A stretch of DNA of 64,000 nt. It comes from Streptomyces sp. MUM 203J. GTDB taxonomy: Bacteria; Actinomycetota; Actinomycetes; Streptomycetales; Streptomycetaceae. A model generated the notes under the pieces. That model saw nothing but the letters and a program-made list of their open reading frames with translations. It had not been told where the DNA came from and did not search any database. Made by a program: the position numbers and the translations under genes. Below, in pieces: positions 51,586 to 61,086 of the stretch (within the stretch, counting starts at the first letter, position 1; each line of letters opens with the position of its first letter). The stretch spans positions 1-64,000 of the forward strand of contig NZ_JADWYO010000005.1 in assembly GCF_022414595.1 (NCBI RefSeq). The letters are read 5' to 3'.

Positions 51586-51614
51586 TTGACACTGTGAGGT
51601 GGCCGAACTAGCGT
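51586..51614 (+). promoter_or_regulatory. Consensus sigma-70-type promoter of the biosynthetic operon
   Basis: TTGACA at 51586-51591 and TAGCGT at 51609-51614 are separated by exactly 17 bp, a near-ideal housekeeping promoter. An imperfect palindrome TGCCTAATTGGGCA at 51622-51635 covers the expected start site and could be an operator. The first gene of the operon begins at 51718. No regulator gene is adjacent. Confidence 0.7.
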
Positions 51615-51717
51615 CTGAAACTGCCTAATTGGGCAACGAAGCCCGTGGAGACCGGAACGACCCCTCCGTGTCGACGGGCTTTTCACAAGAGGCGCTACCA
51701 GCGCTGACGGGGGAAAT

Positions 51718-53052
51718 GTGTCCGAGAGTACGTCCGGGGGCGACCAGGCCGCGCCCGCTCCGGAATCCGGTGCGGCGACGGCGGAAACCGGTCATGCGCC
51801 CAAGAAGTCAGGGCTGGGATCGTACGTCCGGCTGCTGCGTGCACCGGGTGCGAGCCCCCTGGCCTTCTGGGGTGTCGTCGGACGGTTCCCGATCGCCATG
51901 CGCTCCATCGGCTGCCTCATGCTCGTCTCCGCCGTCACCGGCTCGCTCGGTGACGCGGGCACGGTCGCGGCGGCCATGCTGGTCTCCCAGGGCGTCGCCA
52001 GCCCGGTCCTCGGGCGGCTGGCCGACCGCCACAGCCAGCGGCGGGTGCTGCTGAGCACCTGCCTGGCCCACGCGACGGGCATGGCACTGCTGCTGCTGTC
52101 GATCGGGCTGAAGGCCCCGCTGTGGGTGATGGTGGGTGCGGCCGTCCTCACCGGGTGCACGTCGGTCTCGTTCACCTCGTTCATGCGGGCGCGGTGGGCC
52201 ACGTTCGTCGACCAGGGGCTGTTGCGCACCGCGTACGCCCTGGAGTCGATGCTCGACGACACGATCTTCCTGCTCGGGCCGCTGATCGTCACCGCCCTGT
52301 CCACCTCGGTGCACCCGGCGGCCGGGCTGCTGACCTGTGCGGCGCTGACCATCGCCGGGTCCGTCGGGGTGGCGCTGCACCGCCGGTCCGAACCCGCCTC
52401 CGCGTCCGCCGCGGAGCCGGGACAGCGCCCGAAGCGCGCCCTCACCGTGCCGGGTGTGTGGATCCTGATGATCTGCTACGCGGGGATGGGCTTCCAGTTC
52501 GGCGCGGTCGACGTCGTGATGATCGCCTTCGCCAAGGAGCAGGGCTCGCCCGGGCTGGCCGGGCTGTTCCTGTCGCTGCTCGCCGTCGGCAGCCTGATCG
52601 CGGGGGCGGTGTACGGAGTGGCGAACTGGCGCCTGTCGCAGGCGCGGTTGCTGTGCGTCACCACCGGCCTGCTGACCGTCGGCGTGATCCCCCTGGCGTT
52701 CGTGCACTCCTCCCTGGTCATGTGCCTCCTCGCCGTCGTCGCCGGTGTCGCGATCTCCCCGGCGCTGATCGCGGGCAGCACGCTGCTGGAGTCCCTGGCC
52801 CCGAAGGGGTCCCTGTCCGAGGCCTTCTCGTGGCTCACCAGCTGCGGGGCCCTCGGCATCGCCTCCGGCACCGCGGTGGGCGGTCAGCTGGCGGAACTGA
52901 GCAGTTCGGCATGGGCCGCCTGGGCCGGGGTCGCGGGCGGAGCCGTCGCCCTGCTGCTGAGCCTGGGCGGCCAGCCCGCACTGACGCGCGGCACGGCGGA
53001 CCGGGAGTCCGAAGGGACTCCGGAGACGGAAATGGCGGCACTGGAGAAATGA
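51718..53052 (+). CDS. MFS transporter, first gene of the biosynthetic operon
   Basis: A 444-residue MFS protein with 12 predicted helices from residue 40 on. LADRHSQRRVLLSTCLAHA is the family loop between helices 2 and 3; the pattern resembles sugar/drug efflux MFS proteins. The first 35 residues are hydrophilic (SESTSGGDQAAPAPES). Start GTG 51718 follows GGGGGAAAT. Its stop overlaps the next start (ATGA), so it is locked into a seven-gene chain. Being first in a biosynthetic operon, it most likely exports the product and gives self-protection. Confidence 0.85.
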   Translation: MSESTSGGDQAAPAPESGAATAETGHAPKKSGLGSYVRLLRAPGASPLAFWGVVGRFPIAMRSIGCLMLVSAVTGSLGDAGTVAAAMLVSQGVASPVLGRLADRHSQRRVLLSTCLAHATGMALLLLSIGLKAPLWVMVGAAVLTGCTSVSFTSFMRARWATFVDQGLLRTAYALESMLDDTIFLLGPLIVTALSTSVHPAAGLLTCAALTIAGSVGVALHRRSEPASASAAEPGQRPKRALTVPGVWILMICYAGMGFQFGAVDVVMIAFAKEQGSPGLAGLFLSLLAVGSLIAGAVYGVANWRLSQARLLCVTTGLLTVGVIPLAFVHSSLVMCLLAVVAGVAISPALIAGSTLLESLAPKGSLSEAFSWLTSCGALGIASGTAVGGQLAELSSSAWAAWAGVAGGAVALLLSLGGQPALTRGTADRESEGTPETEMAALEK

Positions 53053-53957
53053 CGGAGAAGGTCAGCATGGTGAGCAGCACCGCACAGCCCGGACAACCCG
53101 CGCACTCCTCACAGCCCCCGGAGCGGCTCGGCGGCATACCCGTCCCCCGCATCTCGTTCGACGAGTTCCTCGCCTTCGGGCGGGAGGCCCTGATCCGTGC
53201 CGACGTCCCTGTCGTGATCACCCTCCCGAACGGCGCCGAGGGCCTCGGCCGGGAAGGCGTCGCCAAGCGCCTCGGGGACATGTCGGTGACGCTGTTCACC
53301 GAGCCGAGCAACAAGCAGAACGAGGACCGCTGGACCACCCGGGAGATCAAGCTGCGCGAGTTCTTCGAGGACGAGCGCTACCTGCACGACCCGGGCACCT
53401 GGAACCGGATCGTCGCCAACATCCGCAACAACCCCGCCGACGTCAACGCCATCATCGGCTTCAGCGCGCGCAGACTGTTCGGTTCCGAGCGGCTGCTGAA
53501 CGCCGCCAACCTGTGGATCAGCCACAAGGGCGTGTTCACCCAGAGCCACTTCGACGAGCTGGAGAACTTCAACATCGCCCTGGAGGGCCGCAAGCGGTTC
53601 GTCATGACCCCGCCCGGCTTCTGGGAGTACTACCCGAGGTCCCTGGCGCAGGGCTTCGGCGACAAGTCGCGGGTCTTCGACTTCGACGACGTCGACTGGG
53701 CGCGCTACCCGAAGCTCGCCGCCAAACTGGCCCAGCGCCGTGAAGTGATCCTGGAACCCGGCCAGATGCTCTACCTGCCGCTCGGGTGGTGGCACCAGGC
53801 GGAGTCGCTCGACGACATGAACGTCAACATGAACTTCTGGTCGTGGGACCCGAAGATCCTCCGCAGGCCGTACGTCCTCGGAGTGGCCCTCTACACAGCC
53901 GTGTTCCGGAAGCTCAAGGGAATCTACAACTACGAGCCCACGGGGGCGGCGAAGTGA
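53049..53957 (+). CDS. JmjC/cupin-8-like Fe(II)/2-oxoglutarate hydroxylase
   Basis: A 302-residue protein with a cupin-8/JmjC-like core. The iron ligands are plausibly His and Asp in QSHFDELENF (about residues 166-175) and the distal His in LPLGWWHQAES (about 243-253); FNIALEGRKRFVMTPP is the typical strand following the HxD. Such enzymes hydroxylate amino acid or peptide carbons using oxygen and 2-oxoglutarate. ATG 53049 overlaps the MFS stop by 4 bp; ATG 53067 is an alternative. It probably tailors the product made by the downstream enzymes. Substrate unknown. Confidence 0.82.
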   Translation: MTEKVSMVSSTAQPGQPAHSSQPPERLGGIPVPRISFDEFLAFGREALIRADVPVVITLPNGAEGLGREGVAKRLGDMSVTLFTEPSNKQNEDRWTTREIKLREFFEDERYLHDPGTWNRIVANIRNNPADVNAIIGFSARRLFGSERLLNAANLWISHKGVFTQSHFDELENFNIALEGRKRFVMTPPGFWEYYPRSLAQGFGDKSRVFDFDDVDWARYPKLAAKLAQRREVILEPGQMLYLPLGWWHQAESLDDMNVNMNFWSWDPKILRRPYVLGVALYTAVFRKLKGIYNYEPTGAAK

Positions 53958-55273
53958 GCGACGACAGCACCGGGCAGGCGCGGAGCAGCCGGGCACAGGC
54001 GGCCGGCCGGCAGACCATCACCCCCACCCACCGGTGGCGCAACAACGACAAGCTCATCGGCATCGGCAACGAGTTCTGGGACATGTCGGAGCGCAACGGG
54101 CTCGCCGGCATCGTCGCGGACCTCGACGGCAACGGCGGCCTGCGCACCACGCCCGGCCACGAGTTCATCCCGGACGGCCACGAGTTCGTCAACTTCAGCT
54201 GCTGCTCCTACCTGGACCTGGACTCCCACCCCGAGGTCATCGAGGGCGGCATCGAGGCGATGCGCCGCTACGGCGTCCTGGACCACTGCATCGCCCGCAG
54301 CCGCGTACAGATCCCCGCGATGCTGGAGCTGGAGAACTCCCTCGGCGAGCTGTTCGGCGCCCACGTCGTGTGCTCCATCGCCGCCAGCACCGCCACGTTC
54401 GGGCTGCTCCCGCTGATCGCCTCCGGCCACCTGGGCGACGGCACCCGGCCGTACATGATCTTCGACAAGAACGCCCACATCTCGATGGCCAACCTCAAAC
54501 CGGTCTGCGCCGACGAGACCGAGGTCGTCACCTCCCGCCACCACGACCTCGACTTCATCGAGGACGCCTGCAAGAAGTACGCCCGCGTCGCCTACGTCTG
54601 CGACGGCAGCGACAGCCTCGGCGGCTACGCCCCGGTCAAGGAACTGGCCGAACTCCAGGACAAGTACGGGCTGCTCGTCTACTACGACGACTCCCACTCG
54701 CTGTCCGCCTACGGCGAGCGCGGCATCGGGTACGTACGGTCCCACAGCCCCGTCCTCGACGAGCGCACCATCGTCGTGGTGACCCTGAACAAGGCGTTCG
54801 GCACCAGCGGCGCGGCCATCGTGCTCGACGGCTACTCCAAGGAGACCCTGCGGATCATCGAGCGGTTCGGAGGCGCGCTGAACTACTCCCAGCTGCTCAA
54901 CACCGCCGCCGTCGGAGCCGGTCTGGCGTCCGCCGAGATCCACCGGACCGGCGAGCTGACGACCCTGCAGAACCGCCTCTACAAGAACATCGAGCTGTTC
55001 GACTCGCTGATCCACACCGACCAGGCGGGCAGCACCTTCCCGATCCGGCTCGTCCCGATGAGCGACGAGACCGTGATCGAGGCGGGCCGCCGGGTCATCG
55101 AGGCGGGCTTCTACGTGTCCCCGGTGTTCTTCCCGATCGTCGCGCGCGGCACCGCCGGGCTCCGCGTCATGATGCGCGCCGGGCAGACCGAGGAGCAGAT
55201 CCGCAGGCTGGGCCAGGTCCTCGTCGAGGTGGGCGCCCAGGCGGCGCCGGCCCCCGAGAAAGCCGTCCGATGA
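53954..55273 (+). CDS. Alpha-oxoamine synthase (PLP-dependent aminoketone synthase)
   Basis: A 439-residue PLP enzyme of the alpha-oxoamine synthase family, as in KBL, BioF and ALAS, which condense an amino acid with an acyl-CoA, lose CO2 and give an alpha-aminoketone. Visible features are NFSCCSYLDLDSHPEVIEG (glycine-rich entry), the substrate loop HCIARSRVQI, the PLP-stacking Asp-Ser-His in YYDDSHSLSAYGERGIGY and the Schiff-base lysine in VVTLNKAFGTSGAA. The N-terminal 40 residues are an extension. GTG 53954 overlaps the previous stop by 4 bp. It is the likely carbon-carbon bond-forming enzyme of the pathway; the acyl donor may be made by the following three enzymes. Confidence 0.88.
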   Translation: MSDDSTGQARSSRAQAAGRQTITPTHRWRNNDKLIGIGNEFWDMSERNGLAGIVADLDGNGGLRTTPGHEFIPDGHEFVNFSCCSYLDLDSHPEVIEGGIEAMRRYGVLDHCIARSRVQIPAMLELENSLGELFGAHVVCSIAASTATFGLLPLIASGHLGDGTRPYMIFDKNAHISMANLKPVCADETEVVTSRHHDLDFIEDACKKYARVAYVCDGSDSLGGYAPVKELAELQDKYGLLVYYDDSHSLSAYGERGIGYVRSHSPVLDERTIVVVTLNKAFGTSGAAIVLDGYSKETLRIIERFGGALNYSQLLNTAAVGAGLASAEIHRTGELTTLQNRLYKNIELFDSLIHTDQAGSTFPIRLVPMSDETVIEAGRRVIEAGFYVSPVFFPIVARGTAGLRVMMRAGQTEEQIRRLGQVLVEVGAQAAPAPEKAVR

Positions 55274-56166
55274 GCGACGGCGGGGCGCGGGCGATACCGC
55301 GCAGCATCCTCTACACGCCCGCGCTGTCCCTCGCCCGGGTCGTCAAGGCCTGGTCGTACGACGCGGACGTGCACCTCATGGACCTGGAGGACTCCGTCCC
55401 CCCGCAGGACCGGGCCACCGCCCGCATGGTGTGCCGGACCGCCCTGGAGAAGTCTCCGGCACCCGAGCGGGTCGCCGTACGGGTCAACCCGCTCGGCACG
55501 CTCGACGCGGTCCACGACCTGGCGATGCTCGCGGACAGTCCCGTCAGGCCCGGCTACCTCGTCATGACGATGGTCAGGAGTGCCACCGAGGTCACGCTGC
55601 TGCGTGAGACCCTCGCCTCGGCGGGGGCGCACCCCGAGATCTACGTGACACTGGAGACCCCGGAGGCCGTCGCCCGCGTCGACGCCGTCGCCGAGGCCGC
55701 CGACGGGATCGTCCTCGGCTCGGCCGACCTGGCCGCCACCCTCGGTATCGAGATCACCTGGGCCGGCATGCTCGCCGCCCGGCAGGCGATGGTCCTCGCC
55801 TGCGCCCGGTACGGCGCCGCCTGCATCGACACCGCCAACTTCCGGCTCGCGAAGCCGGACGTGCTGGCCGACGAGCTGACCCTGGTCCGCGAGCTGGGAT
55901 TCCAGGGCAAGGCCACCGTCCACCCGTCCGAACTGAACACCATCAACAAGGCGTTGCGGCCCGACCCCGAGAACCTGCGGCAGGCCCGGCGCGTCACCGA
56001 CGCGGTCCGGGACGCGGCCGGGGCCATCGCCGTGCTGGACGGCGACATGGTCGGCCCGCCCTTCGCCCGGCTGGCCCGCACGACCGTGGAGCAGGGTGAC
56101 GCCTGGACGGCCCGCTTCGGCGGCGGGACCCGGGCGGGCCGTGGAGCAGAGGGGAGCACCGCATGA
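55270..56166 (+). CDS. HpcH/HpaI-family CitE-like lyase
   Basis: A 298-residue aldolase/lyase of the CitE-like type. [42 protein letters not shown] (about residues 11-52) has the conserved Asp/Glu metal pocket; [23 protein letters not shown] and [14 protein letters not shown] follow as in malyl-, methylmalyl- and citramalyl-CoA lyases. These cleave or form a bond between an acyl-CoA (acetyl or propionyl) and glyoxylate or pyruvate. It overlaps both neighbours by 4 bp. Together with the MaoC-type hydratase encoded at 59102-59620, a mesaconyl-/methylmalyl-CoA-like step is conceivable, but this is an inference. Confidence 0.82.
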   Translation: MSDGGARAIPRSILYTPALSLARVVKAWSYDADVHLMDLEDSVPPQDRATARMVCRTALEKSPAPERVAVRVNPLGTLDAVHDLAMLADSPVRPGYLVMTMVRSATEVTLLRETLASAGAHPEIYVTLETPEAVARVDAVAEAADGIVLGSADLAATLGIEITWAGMLAARQAMVLACARYGAACIDTANFRLAKPDVLADELTLVRELGFQGKATVHPSELNTINKALRPDPENLRQARRVTDAVRDAAGAIAVLDGDMVGPPFARLARTTVEQGDAWTARFGGGTRAGRGAEGSTA

Positions 56167-57146
56167 CCGCCGTGGCGGAAGACCTCACCGGGGCCGGCCA
56201 ACCGGCTCCGCCCCCGGGGCGGCCCGCCGCTGCCCCCGCACCCGCGACCGTCGCCGTCATCGGCACCGGCGCCATCGGCCAGGACCTGGTCAGCAAGGTC
56301 CACCGTTCCACCGGTCTCGCCTGCGCCCTGGTCGCCGGACGCAACCCGGCCTCCGCCGGACTCGCGCACGCCGCGCGGCTCGGCTACCCCACCACCGCGG
56401 ACGGCATCGACGCCGTGCTCGGCGCGCCCCGCCCGTACGACATCGTCTTCGACGCCACCAACGCGATGTCCCACCTCGAACACTGGCGACGGCTCCAGCC
56501 GCTCGGCACGCTCGTCATCGACATGACGCCCAGCAAGGCCGGGCAGATGGTCGTCCCGACGGTGACCGGCACTCAGGCGCCCACCGAGCGGAACGTCAAC
56601 CTGATCAGTTGCGGAGGCCAGGCCTCCGTCCCGGTCGCGCACGCCCTCGCCGGACGGTTCGACACGGCGTACATCGAGGTCGTGTCGACCGTGGCCAGCA
56701 GCATCGCGGGCCGTGCGACCAGGCTCAACCTCGACGAGTACGTGGCGACGACCCAGGCCGCCCTCACCGCGTTCACCGGAGTGTCCGCCACCAAGGCCAT
56801 CCTCAACATCAGCCCGGCCGTGCCGCCCGCCACCTTCAGGACAGCGGTCCACGCCGTCGTCCCCGGTGCCGGGGAACGTGCCCGGGAGGTGCGGGCGGTG
56901 GTCGACGAGGCCGCCGGGCGGGTACGGGCCTTCGCCCCCGGGTACGAGGTGACCGCCTGCACCGTCACCGGCGACCGGATCGCGGTGTCCCTGGAGGTCA
57001 CCGCCGACAGCGACGTCCTGCCCCGGTACGCCGGGAACCTCGACATCATCAACTCGGCCGCGATCCTGGTGGCCGAGCAGCACGCGGCCCGGCTCGCCGG
57101 TGCCGCGGCCGCCGGCAGCGCCACCCGGACGGAGGCGGGCCGATGA
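56163..57146 (+). CDS. CoA-acylating aldehyde dehydrogenase (DmpF/MhpF-like)
   Basis: A 327-residue acylating aldehyde dehydrogenase of the type that partners with 4-hydroxy-2-oxovalerate aldolase. [17 protein letters not shown] (about residues 31-47) is the NAD-binding loop; [10 protein letters not shown] and the nucleophilic cysteine in [13 protein letters not shown] (about 152-164) are characteristic. It converts a short aldehyde plus CoA and NAD to an acyl-CoA. The first 27 residues form a Pro/Ala-rich extension. It overlaps both neighbours by 4 bp, and the aldolase directly follows, as in the meta-cleavage DmpFG pair, where the aldehyde is channelled between subunits. Confidence 0.88.
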   Translation: MTAVAEDLTGAGQPAPPPGRPAAAPAPATVAVIGTGAIGQDLVSKVHRSTGLACALVAGRNPASAGLAHAARLGYPTTADGIDAVLGAPRPYDIVFDATNAMSHLEHWRRLQPLGTLVIDMTPSKAGQMVVPTVTGTQAPTERNVNLISCGGQASVPVAHALAGRFDTAYIEVVSTVASSIAGRATRLNLDEYVATTQAALTAFTGVSATKAILNISPAVPPATFRTAVHAVVPGAGERAREVRAVVDEAAGRVRAFAPGYEVTACTVTGDRIAVSLEVTADSDVLPRYAGNLDIINSAAILVAEQHAARLAGAAAAGSATRTEAGR

Positions 57147-58159
57147 ACGCCGTCGTCATCCATGACCCCACCCTGCGGGACGGCCAGCACGCGGTACGGC
57201 ACCGGCTCGGCGCGGCGGCCCTGCGCGGCTACGCGGAGGCTGCCGACGCGGCCGGGATCCCGGTCGTGGAGGTCGGCCACGGCAACGGGCTCGGCGCCTC
57301 CTCCCTCCAGGTGGGTGAGGCGGCCGTCAGTGACGACGAGATGCTGGCGACCGTGCGGGAGGCGCTGCGCACCAGCCGCATGGGCGTGTTCATGCTGCCC
57401 GGCTGGGGTACGTCCGACGACCTGCGGAAGGCGCTGAAGCACGGAGCGGACGTCGTCCGCGTCGGCGTCCACTGCACCGAGGCCTCGCTCGCGGAACGCC
57501 ACCTCGGCTTCCTGCGCGAGGAGGGCGCGGAGGCCCACTGCGTCCTGATGATGAGCCATATGGCGAGCCCCGCCGAACTCGCGGAGCAGGCCGTACAGGC
57601 GGTGGGCCACGGGGCGCAGGCCGTCGGGATCATGGACTCGGCCGGGCACTTCCTGCCGCAGGACGTCGGCGAACGGATCGCGGCCATCCGCGGGGCCGTC
57701 GACGTGCCCGTGATCTTCCACGGGCACGACAACCTCGGCATGGCCGTCGCGAACTCGGTCGCCGCCGCCGAGGCCGGTGCCGGGATCATCGACGGCTGTG
57801 CGCGCGGCTTCGGCGCGGGCGCCGGGAACACCCAGCTCGAGGTGCTGGTGCCGGTGCTGGAACGCACCGGATACAGCACCGGCATCGACCTCTACGCACT
57901 GCTCGACGCCGCCGAGTACGCCGAGCGCGAGCTGATGCCGGCTCCGCCGGTCACCGGCTCGCTCAGCATCGTCAGCGGGCTGGCCGGAGTGTTCTCCGGC
58001 TTCAAGCACCAGGTCCTCGACCTGTCGGCGCGCGCCGGGGTCGACCCGCGCGACGTGTTCTTCGAACTGGGGCGGCGCCAGGCCATCGCCGGGCAGGAGG
58101 ACCTGATCGTGGACGTGGTGGCCGGACTCGCCGCCCGGACCGGGGAGGGGGCCGCGTGA
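57143..58159 (+). CDS. 4-hydroxy-2-oxovalerate aldolase family protein (DmpG/MhpE-like)
   Basis: A 338-residue HMGL-like TIM-barrel aldolase. [17 protein letters not shown] (about residues 6-22) has the Arg, Asp and His of the DmpG active site, and the metal-binding His pair is in [14 protein letters not shown] (about 192-205). The C-terminal helical region (about 265-338), which contacts the dehydrogenase, is present. It splits a 4-hydroxy-2-oxoacid into pyruvate and an aldehyde, or runs in reverse. With the upstream acylating dehydrogenase it would turn the aldehyde into acyl-CoA in place. No aromatic meta-cleavage genes are nearby, so here the pair appears re-used for biosynthesis. Confidence 0.88.
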   Translation: MNAVVIHDPTLRDGQHAVRHRLGAAALRGYAEAADAAGIPVVEVGHGNGLGASSLQVGEAAVSDDEMLATVREALRTSRMGVFMLPGWGTSDDLRKALKHGADVVRVGVHCTEASLAERHLGFLREEGAEAHCVLMMSHMASPAELAEQAVQAVGHGAQAVGIMDSAGHFLPQDVGERIAAIRGAVDVPVIFHGHDNLGMAVANSVAAAEAGAGIIDGCARGFGAGAGNTQLEVLVPVLERTGYSTGIDLYALLDAAEYAERELMPAPPVTGSLSIVSGLAGVFSGFKHQVLDLSARAGVDPRDVFFELGRRQAIAGQEDLIVDVVAGLAARTGEGAA

Positions 58160-59118
58160 CCGGACCGGTCAGCATCGGCGCGGCGGACATGGCCGGCCCG
58201 GACCGGCTCGTACGGGTCATGGACGCGCTGGCCGAGGCGTTCGCGGACCTGTCGGCGGGCCGCACCGGCTCCCCCTCCCGGACGATCGTCCCGCACAGCC
58301 GCCCGCAGCGGGAACTGCTCGCCGCGACGGCGGTCTGGGAGCGGCGCGGGGTCGGCAGCGTCAAGATCACCACGCTCACCCCGGACAACCCGGAGCGCGG
58401 ACTGCCGCTCATCCACGGCCTGGTCGTGCTGACCGACCTGGACACCGGGAGGGTCACCGCCCTCCTCGACGGCGCCGAACTCACCGCCGTACGCACCGGC
58501 GCCGTAGCCGGGCTCGCGACCCGGCTGTGCGCCCCCGAGGACGCGGCCGAACTGGCGGTCGTCGGCGCCGGGGTGCAGGCCCGGGCGGCGGTCCGGGCGG
58601 TGTCGGCGGTGCGGCCCATCCGGTCGGTGCGGGTCTTCTCCCGCACGGCGTCCCGTACGGACACGTTCGCGCGGTGGGTGCGGGACACCGTGCGGGGCCC
58701 CGCGGACCGGCCGGTGGACGTGTCGGTGTGCGGCGGCGCCGAGGAGGCCGTCGCGGGCGCGGCGGTCGTCTGCACGACGACCTCGACCGGGGACCGTACG
58801 CCGCTGGTCGCCGCAGAGTGGGTGGCGCCCGGGGCGCACGTCAACATCATCGGCGGGACCCACGAGGACGCCGTCGAGGTGGACCCGGCCCTCCTGGCGG
58901 ACGCGTTCGTCGTCGTGGAGCAGCGGGCCGCCGCGCTGGAGGAGGCAGGAGAGGTGCGGGCCGCGCTGGCGGACGGGCTCATCGGCAGGGACGACCTGCA
59001 CGAACTCGGCACGCTGACGGCGGGCGGTGTGCCCGTCGGCCGTACCTCGGTGTTCCGTTGTGTGGGCATGGCCATCGAGGACACGGCCGCCGCGGCGGCA
59101 CTCAGCGAGACGGTGTGA
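58156..59118 (+). CDS. Ornithine cyclodeaminase / mu-crystallin family NAD(P)-dependent enzyme
   Basis: A 320-residue member of the ornithine cyclodeaminase/mu-crystallin family. The substrate domain has [57 protein letters not shown] (about 72-130); the Rossmann domain has [18 protein letters not shown] (about 136-153). Family members reduce cyclic imines or ketimines, make or break amino acid C-N bonds, or act like SbnB in making unusual amino acids for siderophores. Here it could act on the aminoketone or an imine formed from it. GTG 58156 overlaps the aldolase stop by 4 bp. Its end overlaps the convergent MaoC gene by 17 bp. Confidence 0.85.
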   Translation: MTGPVSIGAADMAGPDRLVRVMDALAEAFADLSAGRTGSPSRTIVPHSRPQRELLAATAVWERRGVGSVKITTLTPDNPERGLPLIHGLVVLTDLDTGRVTALLDGAELTAVRTGAVAGLATRLCAPEDAAELAVVGAGVQARAAVRAVSAVRPIRSVRVFSRTASRTDTFARWVRDTVRGPADRPVDVSVCGGAEEAVAGAAVVCTTTSTGDRTPLVAAEWVAPGAHVNIIGGTHEDAVEVDPALLADAFVVVEQRAAALEEAGEVRAALADGLIGRDDLHELGTLTAGGVPVGRTSVFRCVGMAIEDTAAAAALSETV

Positions 59119-59620
59119 CGCCTCGGTCCGTCTCGCGGCAGCGGACCATGAACGACCGCTCGAAGACGATGACGGGCTCGCCCGTGGACTTCGAGCCGGT
59201 CGTCTCCACCGTGACGATCCCCTGCCCGGGGCGGGACTTCGACAGCCGCTTGCCCAGGATCCGGCTCGTCGCGTAGAGCGTGTCACCGACGTACACCGGG
59301 TCCTTGAGCCGGACCCTGTCCCAGCCCAGGTTGGCCACCGCGCGCGCCGACAGCGCCTGCACGGTCATGCCGCCGACCAGACACAGCGTGATTCCGCTGT
59401 TGACCAGCACCCGCCCGTACTCCGCGCTCTCGCCGTACGCGCGGTCGAAGTGCAGCGGGTGCTGGTTCATGGTCAGCAGTGTGAGCCAGGTGTTGTCGGT
59501 CTCGGTGATGGTCCGGCCCGGCCAGTGGCGTATCACCATCCCGGGCTCGAAGTCCTCGTAGTCGCCGCCGTGCTCCTCGGCGTACTCGTTGTCCGTGCCC
59601 TCGACGCGGCGCAGTGTCAT
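59102..59620 (-). CDS. MaoC-family enoyl-CoA hydratase
   Basis: A 172-residue single-hotdog hydratase. The active-site Asp/His pair typical of MaoC proteins lies around TITETDNTWLTLLTMNQHPLHFD (about residues 37-59), followed by GRVLVNSGITLCLVGGM and VKDPVYVGDT-like LKDPVYVGDTLYATS. The pattern NQHPLHFD is shared with mesaconyl-/itaconyl-CoA hydratases. ATG 59620 is preferred (GGAG upstream) over ATG 59656. It is on the opposite strand to the seven-gene operon but its 3' end overlaps the operon's last gene, a tight arrangement suggesting a shared history. It may hydrate an acyl-CoA that the CitE-like lyase then cleaves. Confidence 0.85.
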   Translation of the reverse strand: MTLRRVEGTDNEYAEEHGGDYEDFEPGMVIRHWPGRTITETDNTWLTLLTMNQHPLHFDRAYGESAEYGRVLVNSGITLCLVGGMTVQALSARAVANLGWDRVRLKDPVYVGDTLYATSRILGKRLSKSRPGQGIVTVETTGSKSTGEPVIVFERSFMVRCRETDRGVTPSR

Positions 59621-59675
59621 GCGTGCATCTCCCTTGCTTCCCTTGGCTGTTGCCACTCCGCTTTATATCCTGATC

Positions 59676-61073
59676 ATGAGTGGAGCCACAGGGGTCACAG
59701 GGGCGGGGATGAGCGTGCTTGAGGATGTCGGCGTGTCCGCCGAGTCGGGTCACCCGTGGTTCGGCACGCTGCGGCTGAGACCGCCCGCCGTGCCCACCGA
59801 GACGCTCCGGTGGCGCAGCCGCCACGCGATACGGGACCTCGGCTGGCCCCGTCAGCGGCTGCTTCCCGCCGCTCCCCTCGCAGTGCCGCGCGGCTCGTAC
59901 GCCGAACTGTTCCGCGTCACCCGGGCGCTGCTCGGTCTGGTCCGCCGCACCGCCCTGGAGAGCGCCCCCACCACGGAGGGCAGACTCGCCGCGTACCGGA
60001 TGCCCGCCAACGAGCACCGGCTGTTCATGGCCGACCCGTTCACCGAGGAGCGGTACGCGGACTGCGTGGTCCGCCCGGACGTGGTGATCGGGCCGGACGG
60101 GCCGCGGTTCCTGGAGTTCAACGTCAGCGGAGCGCTCGGCGGACCGGTGGAGACCCACTGCCGCCTCCGGATGTGGCGCGAGCTGTACGGCGACGACGGC
60201 GGGCGGGTGCCGTACACCACGGACGAGCCCCTCGCCGTGCGGACCGCCATGTTCCGCGAGCTGTGCGCTGAGCTGGACGCGCCGCCCCGCGTGGCGATCC
60301 TGGGCAGCGCCCGCGACCAGGGCGGCCACACCCGCTACTTCGACCTCCAGGCCGACTACCTGACCCGCCACGGGCTGGCCGCGCGCTTCTTCGAGCCGGA
60401 GGAGCTGCACGAGGCCTGGGACTGCGCGCCCGGGCTGCGCTACCCGGTGGGGCTGCGGGACTTCACGATCCCCGACTGGGAGGAGCTGGGCATCGACACC
60501 GCGCCCGTGCAGGCCGCGGTCGACCAGGGCTGCCTGCTGGTGGGCACCCAGACCTCCACGTTCCTGTCCAGCAAGCTGACCATGGGGATGCTGTCGGAGG
60601 GACGGCCGTGGATGACGGCGGCCGAACGCGCCCTCGTCGACCGCTACCTGCCGTGGACGCGGGTCCTGTCGCACCGGTGGACGAACCGCGGCGACCGGAA
60701 GGTCGACCTGGTGCCGTTCGCCGTGGCCCACCGGGAGGACCTGGTGCTGAAGGAGAGCATCGGCATGAGCGGCAAGCAGGTCGTCCTCGGCCGGGACACC
60801 GGACCGGCGCAGTGGGAGGAGGCGGTGACCAGGGCCGCCGAGACCGGCACGAGCATCGTGCAGGAGTACGTCTCCGCCCGCACCTGCCGCCTCGCGATGC
60901 TCGCGGACGGCGAGGACGAGCCGTACGACGCCGATGTCGCCCCCGTCATCGGCCCGCTGCTGTTCGGCGGGCGCCCGGCCGGGATCACCACGAAGTTCTT
61001 CGGGGACGGCAGCAGCGGCATCGTGAGCGTGCTGGGTACGAACGGGACGGACGGGTGCATGGTCGCGGTCTGA
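59676..61073 (+). CDS. ATP-grasp-like carboxylate-amine ligase candidate
   Basis: A 465-residue protein of a family I cannot name with confidence. Its pattern resembles ATP-grasp ligases of the glutathionylspermidine-synthase or peptide-ligase kind: FLEFNVSGALGGPVETH early (about 147-163), LVLKESIGMSGKQVVLG (about 360-376, an ATP-binding-like glycine loop), SIVQEYVSARTCRLAM (about 396-411) and an ending GITTKFFGDGSSGIVSVLGTNG (about 436-457). An amide-bond-forming role is inferred. ATG 59676 sits 6 bases after a TATATC hexamer, as in leaderless Streptomyces transcripts; ATG 59709 is an alternative. It shares a 55-bp divergent promoter region with the MaoC gene. Confidence 0.6.
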   Translation: MSGATGVTGAGMSVLEDVGVSAESGHPWFGTLRLRPPAVPTETLRWRSRHAIRDLGWPRQRLLPAAPLAVPRGSYAELFRVTRALLGLVRRTALESAPTTEGRLAAYRMPANEHRLFMADPFTEERYADCVVRPDVVIGPDGPRFLEFNVSGALGGPVETHCRLRMWRELYGDDGGRVPYTTDEPLAVRTAMFRELCAELDAPPRVAILGSARDQGGHTRYFDLQADYLTRHGLAARFFEPEELHEAWDCAPGLRYPVGLRDFTIPDWEELGIDTAPVQAAVDQGCLLVGTQTSTFLSSKLTMGMLSEGRPWMTAAERALVDRYLPWTRVLSHRWTNRGDRKVDLVPFAVAHREDLVLKESIGMSGKQVVLGRDTGPAQWEEAVTRAAETGTSIVQEYVSARTCRLAMLADGEDEPYDADVAPVIGPLLFGGRPAGITTKFFGDGSSGIVSVLGTNGTDGCMVAV

Positions 61074-61086
61074 GCGATCGAGCGCC

